The translations under genes were made by a program, and so were the position numbers. Below are positions 43,661 to 54,300 of a stretch of 64,000 nt of DNA, one piece after another. Below the pieces are notes generated by a model. That model made no database searches and was not told where the DNA came from. It saw only the letters and a program-made list of their open reading frames with translations. Position 1 is the first letter of the stretch. Each line of letters begins with the position of its first letter. This DNA is from Pelecanus crispus (Eukaryota > Chordata > Aves > Pelecaniformes > Pelecanidae), in the NCBI RefSeq assembly GCF_030463565.1, contig NC_134660.1, forward strand, positions 1,414,001-1,478,000, written 5' to 3'.

Positions 43661-46600
43661 CTGGAAAGAGAGAACAGGTCAGAGCGGAGAAGGGATCTGG
43701 GGAAGATGCAAGGCCCAAGGTGCCCGCGTGCCTCCACGTCGACCACAGCCTCCTTGGCACAACCCCTTCTGCGCAGCAGAGGCTGCTTCCCCTCTGCACA
43801 GCCCCAGTGCAGCCCTCGGCTTCCAGCCGGCTCAGCCACAGAAGCAGCCGCTCACCTTGCGCTCAAGCCCGGAGCAGGAAAGGCGAGGAGAGGTGCTGGC
43901 AGCTGAGAGGGACGCACGAAGCCACGCTGCCTGGGTACCTACCCATTAGCCTGGGCTGCTGCGCTCCCTTCCTTAAACCAGAAGAGCTATATTTAAAAAC
44001 AGGTCTCTCGCTGGAGTCCAGACACCTCTCTCTTCCTGCTGTTTGAAAACCGAGATGAAGAAACGCGGGCAGCAGCTGGTGCAGAAGGCCAGGCATGGCC
44101 TCCTGCTTAGCAGGTAAATACTTAATTTGAGGGGCAGGGGGGCCCAGAGCATCTCTGCCGGGCACAGCAGGCTGCCAGCGAGTGCAGCCAGGGCCCCTGC
44201 GCCTGCCGCAGGACTCAAAACACGCAGGTGATGTCTGTGCTTGTTCAGCTTCTTGCAGGGAGCTGCAGCAGTGGCGAGTGGTGGATGCCCTCCTCTCCCA
44301 CCATGTCAGCTGCCTCCCCGGGTGCAGAAAACCCTTGACTGGCTGCAGGCGGGGGCAGCCGCCCCATGGGGAGATGCCCGATTAATTCCCCGGCATACAG
44401 CAAGCACTCTGAAGCTCTGATGGGCACGAAGAATTGCAGAACCCACTCATGCTGCAAGGACGAAAGCAAGACGCACAGAAAGCCTGAGCTTTGAAAGCCT
44501 CCAAAGGCTCCTCACTCCCCAGAGATTAAGGGAGGAAAGCAGCCAAAGACCTTTGTAAATCTCAGCTTAAGTTCTTCTGAGAGACTCGAGCTCTTTTCTG
44601 CTAAGCCTTGCCGGCGGCCAGGACAGGTCACCCTCCTGGGCAGTAGAGGAGAGTGCTGGGGACAGCCCAAAATGTCCAGCTCCCATCGCCTGACCCCCAG
44701 GAATCCTGCCCGTTTGGCGTGCAGGGCTGGGGAACGCACGCTCAACTTTATTCCTTCAAACAACTGTAGCAAGGATGGGGCAAGGAAATTCGGAAGCGTT
44801 CAGAGGCCTCTAGAAAGCCTGGCAGCTCCTCTTATTTCCCAGCAGAGGCTGTTTGCCGCTGGTGAAAGTCCCTTGCACAGCCACCAGCCATTTCAAATCA
44901 GGCTGTGGCCAGACCCCCAGGTGCATGCAGCGACAAAGGGAGGCGCAGACAGCCAAGTCACCAGCCGCCTGAAAGCACGGCCGGTGGCCAGGCCTGCTCC
45001 AGCCAGCACGGAGCAGCTCCAAGCACAGCAAGGGAGCTGGGGGCTGCCCCACCGGCGGCACCCCCAGGCCAGTCCTTCCCCGCCTGCGTTACCTGCCGTG
45101 CAGGTCCCCTCCCGGCAGCAGCGCGGGGCGGCTCTCTTCCTCCTGCACCCAGCCGCAGTTGGACATGGCGTAGTGCAGGATGGCTTCTGTCACCGTCTGC
45201 GAGCCCTGGCCTTGCACGCACGCCTCTATCTCGGGGACCGAGAGCTGGCTCTGCAGGAAGAGGTGCAGCCGGCTGTCGGAGAGGAGGACGACGTTCTGCA
45301 CAACCCTGTGCGCAGAGAGAGGAGAGCGAGTGAGGCAGGCGGCCAGGAGCACCGAGCACGCTGAGCCCTGCCCTGCCAACGGCTCACGTGCCCCATGCCC
45401 TGCTGCCACCTCAGAGCCAGCATCTTCTAAGCAAGACTGGAGTGGTGTGTCCCCTGCCTCTAGCCAGCCCTCACAAAAGCTCCACTCACTTCTCCAGGAA
45501 CTGCTGCAGTCCCTGTCTCCGCTTCTCGATGAATTCATCCGTGCTGCCCACGAAGAAGGTGGATTTCCCGGGCAGCTCTGGGACAGGCCTGCAGGCACAG
45601 GGCAGAGGCAGCAGTTTAGGGTCAGATCACCCCAGCGCCGGAGCAAGGAGACACAGGAGCACCGTGACAGCAGCAGCAGCCAGGACCCTGCTTTGTGCAG
45701 AGCTGGATCCCAGGAGCTCAGGTATCCCGTGTTTGTGTCTGGGGTTTCTATCTACATCTGTTCTGAGTTCACGTGGGTCTCCCAGTGCAATGGGAAATGG
45801 TGTCTGGCTGCAGGAGGGGGAAAGGAGGGAGAACAAGGCATGCTTACACCAAGCCAGCATTCTTCTGGAGCTGCCGCCTCAGCCACACGAATTCACGGTA
45901 CCGGCGCCGCACGCATGAGGTCTTGGCAGTAAAGGCCTTGCTGTTGGTCTGCAAAAAAAAAAAAAAAAACCCAACCCACCATGGAAATAATCCACGTGAT
46001 TGAGCGGCAGCAAGGCAGAGGAGGGGAGGATCTTGCCTGCACAGACCCCTGGGCGCAGTCACTAAGGGATCCCCTTGAAGCACGGGGTTTTGGGGAGCAT
46101 TGGGAGAGCTGAAAGCGCCTAGCCTGAGCAGGCTCCAGGGGAGAAGCTGGGTCTCAGACCCGCACGGAGACAGCAGAGAAGGAGGGATGGGCTGCTGAGG
46201 GTTCCCCCTTCATCGCTCCTTCCATCCCTGCTCAGCACAGCCAGACATGGCCAGACAACTCTGCTCGTGAGCCTCGCACGTGGCACAACCGAGCTCTGCA
46301 GCTCACCCCTCTCCCTCAGCCGCAACTCACGTGGAGGAAGATTTTATAATCCACATAAGAGTTCCAGGAGCCTTCGTTCTGCACCCGGGGGTCCTGAACA
46401 CGCACTGTGGTCAGCTCCTACGGCACAAACACTGCCTGAGCGTGGGGAGGCAGGGCTCACCGCCCCGTGCCAGCATCACCTTCTTCGCGGGGCTCTCAGG
46501 GACAGGTACCCACGATCGCTCCGGCTTGTCCGGCCGTCCTGCCCCAGGGGCAACGCAAACGCCTCCAGCCTTTCCCATCCCTGTCACCAGCTGCCCCTCA

Positions 46601-46759
46601 GCTCTGCCCCACGGACCCTGCCCAGTGTTCAGCACCTCTCGCCCCTCGACACAGCGCTCAGCCAAGACCACCCGCTCCAGCGCTGCCAAACCCCAGCCAG
46701 GAACAGAAAAAAAAACCCCACGTCAGAAAGGGTCTTACTTCCTCTCGGTTCTCCAACAT
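43519..46759 (-). CDS. SNX11: SNX11, sorting nexin 11
   Basis: Six coding exons on the minus strand join in phase to 220 codons plus TAA: 46759-46739, 46417-46331, 45948-45848, 45588-45490, 45305-45093 and 43660-43519. The PX domain spans about residues 8-125. It contains RRRYREF (residues 50-56, phosphoinositide-binding arginine region), the proline loop PVPELPGK (71-78) and [11 protein letters not shown] (91-101). The extra C-terminal helices of the extended PX domain follow (SVPEIEACV to SNCGWVQEE). From family knowledge, SNX11 is an endosomal PI3P-binding protein that affects endosome-lysosome trafficking and antagonises SNX10-induced vacuolation. The tail after residue 160 is short and acidic. 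The mammalian protein is about 270 residues with a different Ser/Pro-rich tail. The start aligns with an internal methionine of the human N-terminus. Confidence 0.93.
45093..45305 (-). CDS. SNX11: SNX11 exon: end of PX and extended PX helices
   Basis: The exon encodes [38 protein letters not shown] and [18 protein letters not shown], then [14 protein letters not shown]. This is the extended-PX module shared by SNX10 and SNX11. The donor is gtaacg. Confidence 0.94.
45490..45588 (-). CDS. SNX11: SNX11 exon: proline loop and helix of PX
   Basis: The exon encodes [19 protein letters not shown], then [14 protein letters not shown]. The PxxP membrane-insertion loop and the RR-x-G-L-x-x-F-L helix are typical of PX domains. 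The donor is gtgagt. Confidence 0.95.
45848..45948 (-). CDS. SNX11: SNX11 exon: phosphoinositide-binding part of PX
   Basis: The exon encodes [12 protein letters not shown], then [20 protein letters not shown] and LV. It contains the PX signature R-R-x-Y-x-E-F. The acceptor follows a long T tract (A tract on +) and the donor is gtaagc. Confidence 0.95.
46331..46417 (-). CDS. SNX11: SNX11 exon: PX domain strands 1-2
   Basis: The exon encodes [19 protein letters not shown] plus [10 protein letters not shown], which matches the start of the SNX10/11 PX domain. The donor is gtgagt. The exon is 87 nt, in phase 0 on both sides. Confidence 0.94.
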
Positions 46760-46787
46760 CCTAGAGCCAGAGCCCAGCGGCAAACAT
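46739..46787 (-). CDS. SNX11: SNX11 first coding exon
   Basis: On the minus strand the acceptor ctccgtacag is followed by 28 bases of 5'UTR, then ATG at 46759-46757 encoding MLENREE, then donor gtaaga. Coding part: 46739-46759. The exon opens with an out-of-frame ATG (46787-46785) starting an eight-codon uORF whose TAG ends one base before the main ATG. Confidence 0.82.
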
Positions 46788-49700
46788 CTGTACGGAGGAA
46801 AAAAGGGATTTAGCAAGACAAGATCAACACATCAGCGTCTCCCATGTACTCTGCATCCCCCCAGGCACCTCACGCCTCTGTGCTGTCCAGCCCCCGTGTC
46901 TGCACCCAGCTGCCCTCCCTGATCCTCGCCCCTCAGTCACCGCGAAATAAAGAGGATGCGCTCAAATCCAGCAGCCTGCAGGGGAGAGAGCATCCAGCAT
47001 TAATCTCCCACGTGCTCCTGAGGCAACGTGGCCTGTCGGGCTCTCGCTGGGGTGTGCTGGAGAGTGCATTGTGACCAGAGCCGGAGCCTGCAGCATGTTT
47101 TTCCTCCACGGCTCATCTTCAGGTCACCCCTGCCCACAGAGAGGCACTGGGATCCTGCAGCTGCCTGGAACAGCACTCAAAAATCCCCAGATCACAGAGG
47201 TGAGCAGGGCTCCCAGCTCAGGTGGGCTGTTACCACCCGAGGACGGGACGGGGCAGCCGGCCGCTCCTGCTGAGCTGCCTGCCCTCCTCTCCCACAGCAT
47301 GTCCCTACTCTGGGCAGGTAACGGGGTCTCTGGGAGAGCCGGACACAGCTCCTGGAGAGCTTTCTGGAGAGCTTTTCCCCCAGTATAACTCCCGTTAGCC
47401 AGGAACGGCCTCCTCGTTGCACAGCACCGAGATCCCAGGTCCCCAGTTTGCTCCTGCGGAGCCAGAACAGGCAAGATAGGAGGGAGACAGGGTGGAAGAG
47501 CCCGGCCCACTCCCTGCATGGGCAGGTTTGCACTGAAATGCCAGCAGAGCTGGTTAGGCTAGGGAGGAGAAAACCCTGCTTTTATCACAGTTCCCTTCTC
47601 CTACAGGCCTCCCTCTCCCCTCGCTGCCTGCCCAGCATGAACTCGGCTGGGCTGTCCAAGCAGGGGAAGCAGCCCACATCAGGACCCACTGCCCCTCGCC
47701 AGAGGAAACCTGCTTTTCTCCTGCGTAGATCAGACCCGTTCCCCAGCTGCCACCTCAGTAAATCTCCCCTTAGCACCAGACGCAGATACGCTGTTTCTCG
47801 CTGGCTCTTTCGCAAGTCACCTGAATAAGCAGCAAACGCGGTACCAGATTTCCCCACCCGGCTAGGTTTCGTGTCTGCATTGCGCCCGCTCTCCCTTGTG
47901 CCCCTGCCTAACCCCCCCCTTCCCCTTCTCCCAGCAGGAGCTGGGGGGGCTGACGAGCGTCGGCGAAGCCCTTGGGGAGCCACAGAGGTGCCTGGTGCCC
48001 CCCGTGCTGCCCAGCTTTCCCAGCTCAGCTGCACCGCGAGCTGCTCGCACGCTCCCATCACACCAGCCTCTTCCTCTGCCACATCCCTCCGGCACTCCCA
48101 GGTCCTGCTGGACCGTGTCAGCTAATTTGCTGCACCATTACGTGCTTCTGCAGTAATTCCTGTTCTGCAACACCACCATGAATACAGTGCCAGGCCTTGG
48201 AGGAAGGTGGGGAGGGGGACGACAGCGAGATAACCTCCCCATACCCAATAAACACACAGTCCAGCCAGTGAAAACCCTCCCAGCCAGAGCAATCCCCCTG
48301 GCAGACACACTGTGCGGACACAGACCAGGAATACTCATCAGGGGGAGCTGGAAGACCAAGCCTGTCCCGTGTCCTGGCTTCACCTCCTCTGTGGGACTAT
48401 TTGCAAGAGGTTTTGGAGCCCCTGGGATGAGCCGGCAGCTCAGGACTTCGCCTGTCACAGCCCAGGCTCCCAAGGGACACGGCTGCCTGCCTGCAGAGGC
48501 AAAGCAACCCTTCACCTGTTCCCCATTCCTGGAGTCTTGCCTTTTAGGCCATGAGAGTTGCCAAGTGCCAGGCAGCTCTGGAAACCCGGGCTTTATTTAT
48601 ATGCTCAGATGTGAAGCAAAGCTTTTCTGAAGACAGAGCTAATTTTAGCTGGGACAAGGGGAGGGGTTGAGCCACAAACCACGCTTTAAAAATCTGGCTC
48701 CACCGGTTTGCAGGTACTTTCTGTAAGACTTCAGCCACCCGATTCCACCCAGAGAGCACAGAAAGCATTAATAACAGTGGAGAAGAGTTTCAGGATAGAC
48801 AGCAAGAGACCCAGGCCTGCTCAGAGATGTCTCTCAGTAACTGAACTCTTGCTGGAGTTGGGTCAGGCTGCTGCTGTTTCCAATTTGAGCTGTAAGGGGG
48901 AGGGAGAGGGGAACCTACCAAAGGAAAAAAAAACCAAACCACACACCCCATGCTTCAGCGCACATGATTCTTCCCTTGGGGAAGGAGGGGAGCAAAGGAG
49001 CCAAATGTGACATGAGTCACTTTGCTCAGCACGGTAATGGGAGAGCTCCGATCCCCCCCCGTGCTGGGGGCTCCCAGCCAGAACCAGTTCAGCAGCAGAA
49101 CTTGACCATTATGTTCCCTGGCCTCCCCAGGGGATGCTGCCGCCGTCCCGTTGCTTTTAAAGCTCCTTGCTCTGCATAATAGCCCTGCCTAGAAGATTAA
49201 AAATGCAGGAGGGAGAAGAGAGAGACTCAGAAATTGCCTAATGGAATAGCGGAGGGTTGCCAGGAAGAAGAATTTAATTTCCCAGCTACTGAAAGGGTGC
49301 TGCGAAGAGCAGAGACCCAGGGGGGCGGGGGGAGACAGCTCTCTGCAGTCAGCGAGGATGCGGACGGGCTGTGGGGAAAACCGAGATCAGGGAGTCCGAG
49401 CGCTCAGGTCTTCTACCTGTACTTTCACCCAGAGTTGGACCAGGAAACGCATAATCTTATTTACGCTTCATTTGGAGTTAATTGATCTTAACTTGATAAA
49501 TCAACTTAAACCCAATGGAGAAGGCGGCTCTGAGTGAGCTTTAAACAGTTACACCAAATCCTCTTTCAGGGCTTTTGCTTAAAGCCTCAGTTTAAGGGGC
49601 CCTGGGATACGTGGTTTGGGTTTGGTTTAATCTTCCTCCAATTTGCATTTCAGTGTTTCCAGGGCTCGCACTTTCAATGTCTTCTAGCTAGCAGGACGCG

Positions 49701-50789
49701 AGAGGTGGAAGCTGCGCAGAAACGCCCTACATCCATGCTCCCGGAGCCTCACGACTTTCCTGGGCAGGACAGGGCTGGCTGGGTGTTTAACGAGCCACAG
49801 GCACGGCCAGACTCGGGGTGGATTGCCTCCCCCAGCCCTGTACTCACACTGCTGACAGAGGAAATGAGCTTTTCTCTTTTCCTTGCTATTTTTTATCTTC
49901 CTTGCCGATTCAGGCTCATCCTCAGCAGCAGTCTCTACCCCTCTACCAGCAGGACCTGTATCAAACACTCTTTCCTAAGCAGCACACAACAGTGATAGTT
50001 TAGCCCAGCTCGGAGCTCCCTCCCCCAGCTCCATTCCCTACCCAGCTCCGGGCTGGCCAAGGCTTCGCATCCAGCACGGCTCCGGGCAACCTTCAGCTAC
50101 GCGAGAGTCTCCCAGTTTTGAGAAAAACCTCACAGAGGAGCTTCCACAGCAGCAAAAAAAAAGAGAACGAGTCCCACTTTCTGCTTTTGCTTGTCACGCT
50201 TGGACAGCGCTGTCCACCACGGGTACCGGAGAGGATTTTCTGAGGTGGTTTTCCTGTCCGGGAAGCAAAGGGCTCCCCGTGCAGACAGGTGCCCCAAATC
50301 GCGACCCCCTCGGCCCACCGCTGCCCGCTGGAAGGGGACGTCCCCAGGCAGCCCAAGGCCGCAGCACATCAGCACAGCGCCGGACCCTTGACCGCACAAT
50401 CGTCCGCTGGCTCCGGCGGCAGCGGCCCCAGCTCGGCAGCACCGTGAGCAGGGGCTGGGCCCCGGCACCGCCCTGCCCGCTCCCCGGGCCGGCCCCCGCC
50501 GCAGCCGGCAGCGCTCTCCGGGGCTGGGTGCCGCTGGAAGGCGGCTGCCCCGGCCACCGCGGCCCAGCCCCACCGGGAGCAGCCGCGGCAGGGGCCGAGG
50601 CCCAGCCCAGCCCAGCCCAGCCCAGCCCCACCGGGAGCAGCCGCCGCCAGCCCGGGGCCCTGCCCCGCCGCCACCCCCAGGATCCCCCTTCAGGGGCTGG
50701 GCGCTGCCTCTGCGGGGCCCAGGGGACCCCCGGCCCGCCGCCAGCGGGGGTCGCACCTGGCGGACCCCCCCCCCCAAGTGCCCCCTCAC
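46788..50789 (-). other. SNX11 first intron (5'UTR intron)
   Basis: It lies between the non-coding first exon ending at 50790 and the first coding exon. No coding exon is recognised. The 48.6-49.7 kb part is A/T-richer and unremarkable. An additional 5'UTR exon cannot be excluded. Confidence 0.55.
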
Positions 50790-50850
50790 CTCTCCACGCA
50801 GGCCGCGGCCCCTTTAAGCAGCGCAGCGGCGCGGAGGCCTTATAGCGAGG
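50790..50850 (-). other. SNX11: SNX11 non-coding first exon
   Basis: On the minus strand the sequence ...tgcgtggagag is followed by a strong donor GTGAGG (50789-50784). A CTATAAGG word lies at 50845-50838, and a ZNF143-type motif is just upstream at 50897-50879. The transcription start is not determined, so the right boundary is approximate. Confidence 0.55.
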
Positions 50851-50878
50851 GCGGCGCTTCCCCCGCTTCCGGCGCGGG

Positions 50879-50897
50879 GCATGCTGGGAGTTGTGGT
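50879..50897 (-). promoter_or_regulatory. ZNF143/THAP11-type motif (SNX11 side)
   Basis: The minus strand reads ACCACAACTCCCAGCATGC, close to the known ACTACAATTCCCAGCATGC-type site bound by ZNF143 and THAP11. Confidence 0.75.
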
Positions 50898-51075
50898 CCG
50901 CCCCTCAGGCGGCGGGGCGCGGCCGGGGCCCGGCAGCTGCGGGCGGCCTCCCCGAGAGCCGCGGCCACGCCACGCCGCGGTGCGATCCCCACCGGGGCGG
51001 CGGGCCTAGACCTAAGCGGTAAGGCCGCGCCGGGGCGGGCGGGCGGCGGCAGCGGAGCGGGGAGGGAGGGGGGAA

Positions 51076-51160
51076 ACTACAACTCCCAGCGTGCCTCGCG
51101 GCGAGCGGACTACAACTCCCAGCGTGCCCCGCGCTGCCGGACTACGGCTCCCAGCGTGCC
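51076..51160 (+). promoter_or_regulatory. Three tandem ZNF143/THAP11-type motifs (CBX1 side)
   Basis: ACTACAACTCCCAGCGTGCC lies at 51076-51095 and again, identical, at 51109-51128. ACTACGGCTCCCAGCGTGCC lies at 51141-51160. Start-to-start spacing is 33 and 32 bases, about three helical turns. The family consensus has CATGC; all three carry CGTGC. Confidence 0.8.
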
Positions 51161-51199
51161 CCGCGGCGCGCAGGCGGGCGCGGGTCGCGGCGCAGGCGC

Positions 51200-51358
51200 A
51201 GTGGTGCGCGGCGGGCACTGGGGCTGGCCGGGCTCTTTTGTTCGAGGGAGGCGGACGGAGAGCGGCCAGGCCCGCGGCGCCACCGACCCGCCCCGCCCGC
51301 CCGCCCCCGCGCCCCGCAGGCCCCTTCCCCTCGGCGACCGTTGGCGGGGCTGTGCAAG
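51200..51358 (+). other. CBX1: CBX1 non-coding first exon
   Basis: The sequence ends ggggctgtgcaag, followed by a strong donor GTGAGC at 51359. The start is set only roughly, downstream of the ZNF143 and NRF1-like motifs. Splicing to the exon at 59860 gives a 5'UTR before the ATG at 59896. Confidence 0.6.
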
Positions 51359-54300
51359 GTGAGCGGGGGGGCGGGAGGGGGGGGGCTGAGGGGGTTGGGG
51401 GGGGCGTTGGGGTGTGTGGGGGGGGCGATGCTGAGGGGGAACTGGGCGTTACTGGGCGGGGTGGGGGGGGTTGATGCGCGAGATGGTGTTCAGGGCGGTA
51501 AGGCGGCGGGTGGGGGATGCTGGGGGGGCGGGGGGGGTACGGGGGGGCAGGTGTTAGTGGAGGGGTATTTGGGGGGCGGGGGTAGGGCGTGTTAGTGGAG
51601 GGGAGGGGGTGTTTGGGGAGCTGCGACGGGGGGGTAGCGGAGGGAGGTGTTTGGGGGGGGCTGAGAGGGGGGGGTTAGTGGAGAGAGGTGTTTTGGGTTG
51701 GTGGGAGAGGGGGGTTGGTGGACGTGGGGTGTTTGGGGGTGCTGGGAGAGGGGGGTTAGTGGAGGGGGGGTGTTTGGGGCGCTGGAAGAAGTATTATTGG
51801 GTATTTGGGGAGCTGGGAGAGGGGGGTTAGTATAGAGAGGTGTTTTGGGGTGCTGGGAGAGGGGGGTTAGTGGACATAGGGTGTTTTGGGGGTGCTGGGA
51901 GAGGGGGGTTAGTGGATGTGGGGTGTTTTCGGGGTGCTGGGAGAGGGGGGTTAGTGAAGGGGGAGTGTTTGGGGCGCTGGAAGAAGCGTTATTGGGGGTT
52001 TGGGGGTGCTGGCAGGGCTGTACCCCTCAAAGGGGCTGCAGGGCAGCGAGGGGAAGCTGGGTCTGCGAGCGAGGAGGGGCTGGGCTGGGGACAAAGCTGG
52101 GCCCGGACGGTGCTTTGGGGAGAGGGGGAGCGGAGGGAGGCCCTGAGGGCCGGCGGGGAGAGGTGCGGGGGAGCCTTTGGACAGGGGAGGAAGATGTGCC
52201 TTGGGGTGCTGGGAGAGGCTGGTGCCTGAGGAGAAAACAAGGGGCTGCTGCAGAGGGTCTAGGGAAATGGGGGGGGTCTGGGCTGGGGCGAAAGCGTCCT
52301 TTGGGAGAGGAGAGGCTGGAGCAGGGTCCCCGCTCTGGGGGCGAGGTGGCGTTTGGGTGGGATGGTGGTTAGGGACCAGCGGTGGAGGCCCTGGGGTGAG
52401 GAGAAGGGGCGGGAGGTGTTCCCTGGGGGGAGAGCTTCAGGGAAAGGGGGTGGCTGGGGGAGGGGGGGGGGGTTCAGGCTCCAGCCGCTCCGAGAGCGGG
52501 GAGGGGATGAGTGTCAACTTTTGGCGGGGAGAATGAGCGGGAAGCCGCTCAACAGGCTGCGGGAGGGCAGGGAGCGGGACGGCAGCCGATTCCGGGGGGC
52601 CAGGGAGAGGAGAGCTGTTGGGGAACGAACTGGGGCGGGGGGGGGGGGGCGGGGGGTCTTGGAGCTGGGGGAGAGCTCCCCTGCGGAGACCTCGGCGTGG
52701 GGCTGGCAGGAGGTGGAAAAGCGAGGTTGTGGCCAGCAGGCTGGAAGCAGGGATGTGCTGGGGAAGGGGAGGGAGGAGATGCAGCAGGAGCTGGGTTTGG
52801 GTCGAGTCCCTGCTCACCCACGGCGTGGGGTGGGTGTCGGGGCAGCTCCCTGGCAGCGCTGCCTTTCTCCGGCTCCTTTGCTGGGGGAGGAGGTTTGGGA
52901 GCTGGGGGAGCTGAGCCATGTGTGGAAGGGGAGTTGCAAAGCGTTTAGGGGAAGAGTAGGACTTCTGGCAAGGGAAGGTGTTGGAGCTGAAGTGGGATTT
53001 ATATCTCCAGACAAGGAAGCAGTGAAGTTTTCCCGAGGAAGTGGCAGATGTGGAGGTGCCCCGGCAGTGCAGGGGCTGGCCGAGAGGGCGGCAGCGGGGT
53101 TTGGCTCAGGGTTGTGCTGGGAAGCTGCCGGGGCTTGGCTCAGGGTTGTGCTGGGAAGCTGACCTGCTCCCGTGCAGCACGGAGGAGGAGGTGGCAGGGG
53201 CTGGAAATGGCCTGAGTTTGGGTGAGGAGCGTCGGGGACGGGGCGCTGAATGTGAGGATCCCCGAGATGGGGCAGTGTTCTTGGCGTTGGGGCTGATTGG
53301 TTTGGAAGCAGCAAGCACGTATGTTGTCCCAGTAAAACTGACAGATCAAAGCATAAAAGGGCTTTCTGGCTGAATCTGTGAAACATTTTATTAACTTAAA
53401 AAAAAAAAAAAATCCCTTGTGCATTTGAGAAGAGGAAGGTGTTTGCGATGGGCATGTTTGGAGTCAACAGTCCTCATTAGGTTTGCGACCCAGGCACAGT
53501 TTCCTATTAGTACTTGAGATCCTGGTAGTGAAAACGGTGAGAAACAGATGTGGCTGCTCTAACCCCGCTGCCCAGCGCCAGTGAAATGCAAAAATAACCA
53601 GGTGAAGGGCCTGTGAGTGCCGGTAGCTAGCTCCTGGGCACGGGGCTGCTGGGGAAATGCCTCCGGGTGCAGTCGCCCTGTCCCTAGGGATGGAGGCTGG
53701 CAGGGGAAGGTGCTGTAGGATCCGGGCTTGCTCGTGGAGAGGGAGGTGGAGCACTGGAAAGCTGGGAATCCTGCGGCACTCGGGGCTATGTTTTCTCCTC
53801 TTTATACAAAAGGGAGAAGAACGATGCAAATCCCCACTCTGATTCTATGAGTGTTTATCTGATCTAGAGGAGTTCAGAAGTTGTGTCTGCCGTCACATGA
53901 CAAAATTCCTGTCTGCATGACGGGATTTCTTACCTCAGGTTCTCTTTTTTTTCAGCAGGGAGGTAACGTTCCTCCTGTTGCATGTGTGTCTCTCTTAAAT
54001 CCAGAGGTGCATTCTCTCATGGTTTGTGAATTTAACTGGAAATGATGTGGCTGAGATTGAAGGTTGTGGCTTTTCTTTAGTTTGGTCTCTGCTCAAAGGC
54101 TTGAGCTTTCACTCAAACTTTCCAGAAATGTTTTCTGCTGTTTTCAGGTTCTGGAGAGTGGAAGACTTAACATGCTTGTTCCCACTTCAAAAGAAAGATG
54201 CCTGCTGCCTTTCCCTGGCGCGTGTGGAATAAACTTGGCGTGCTCATAAGTCTTTAAAGAGATGAGTGATCCCAGCCAAGTTTGAGAAAGGCAGGAGGAG

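Larger units (their letters stand above)
50780..51360. promoter_or_regulatory. Bidirectional CpG-island promoter of SNX11 and CBX1
   Basis: The two genes are head to head, with first-exon donors only about 570 bp apart (50789 on -, 51359 on +). The interval is CpG-dense. It contains four ZNF143/THAP11-type motifs and an NRF1-like GCGCAGGCGCA at 51190-51200. The CpG-rich region extends left to about 50300. Confidence 0.85.
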
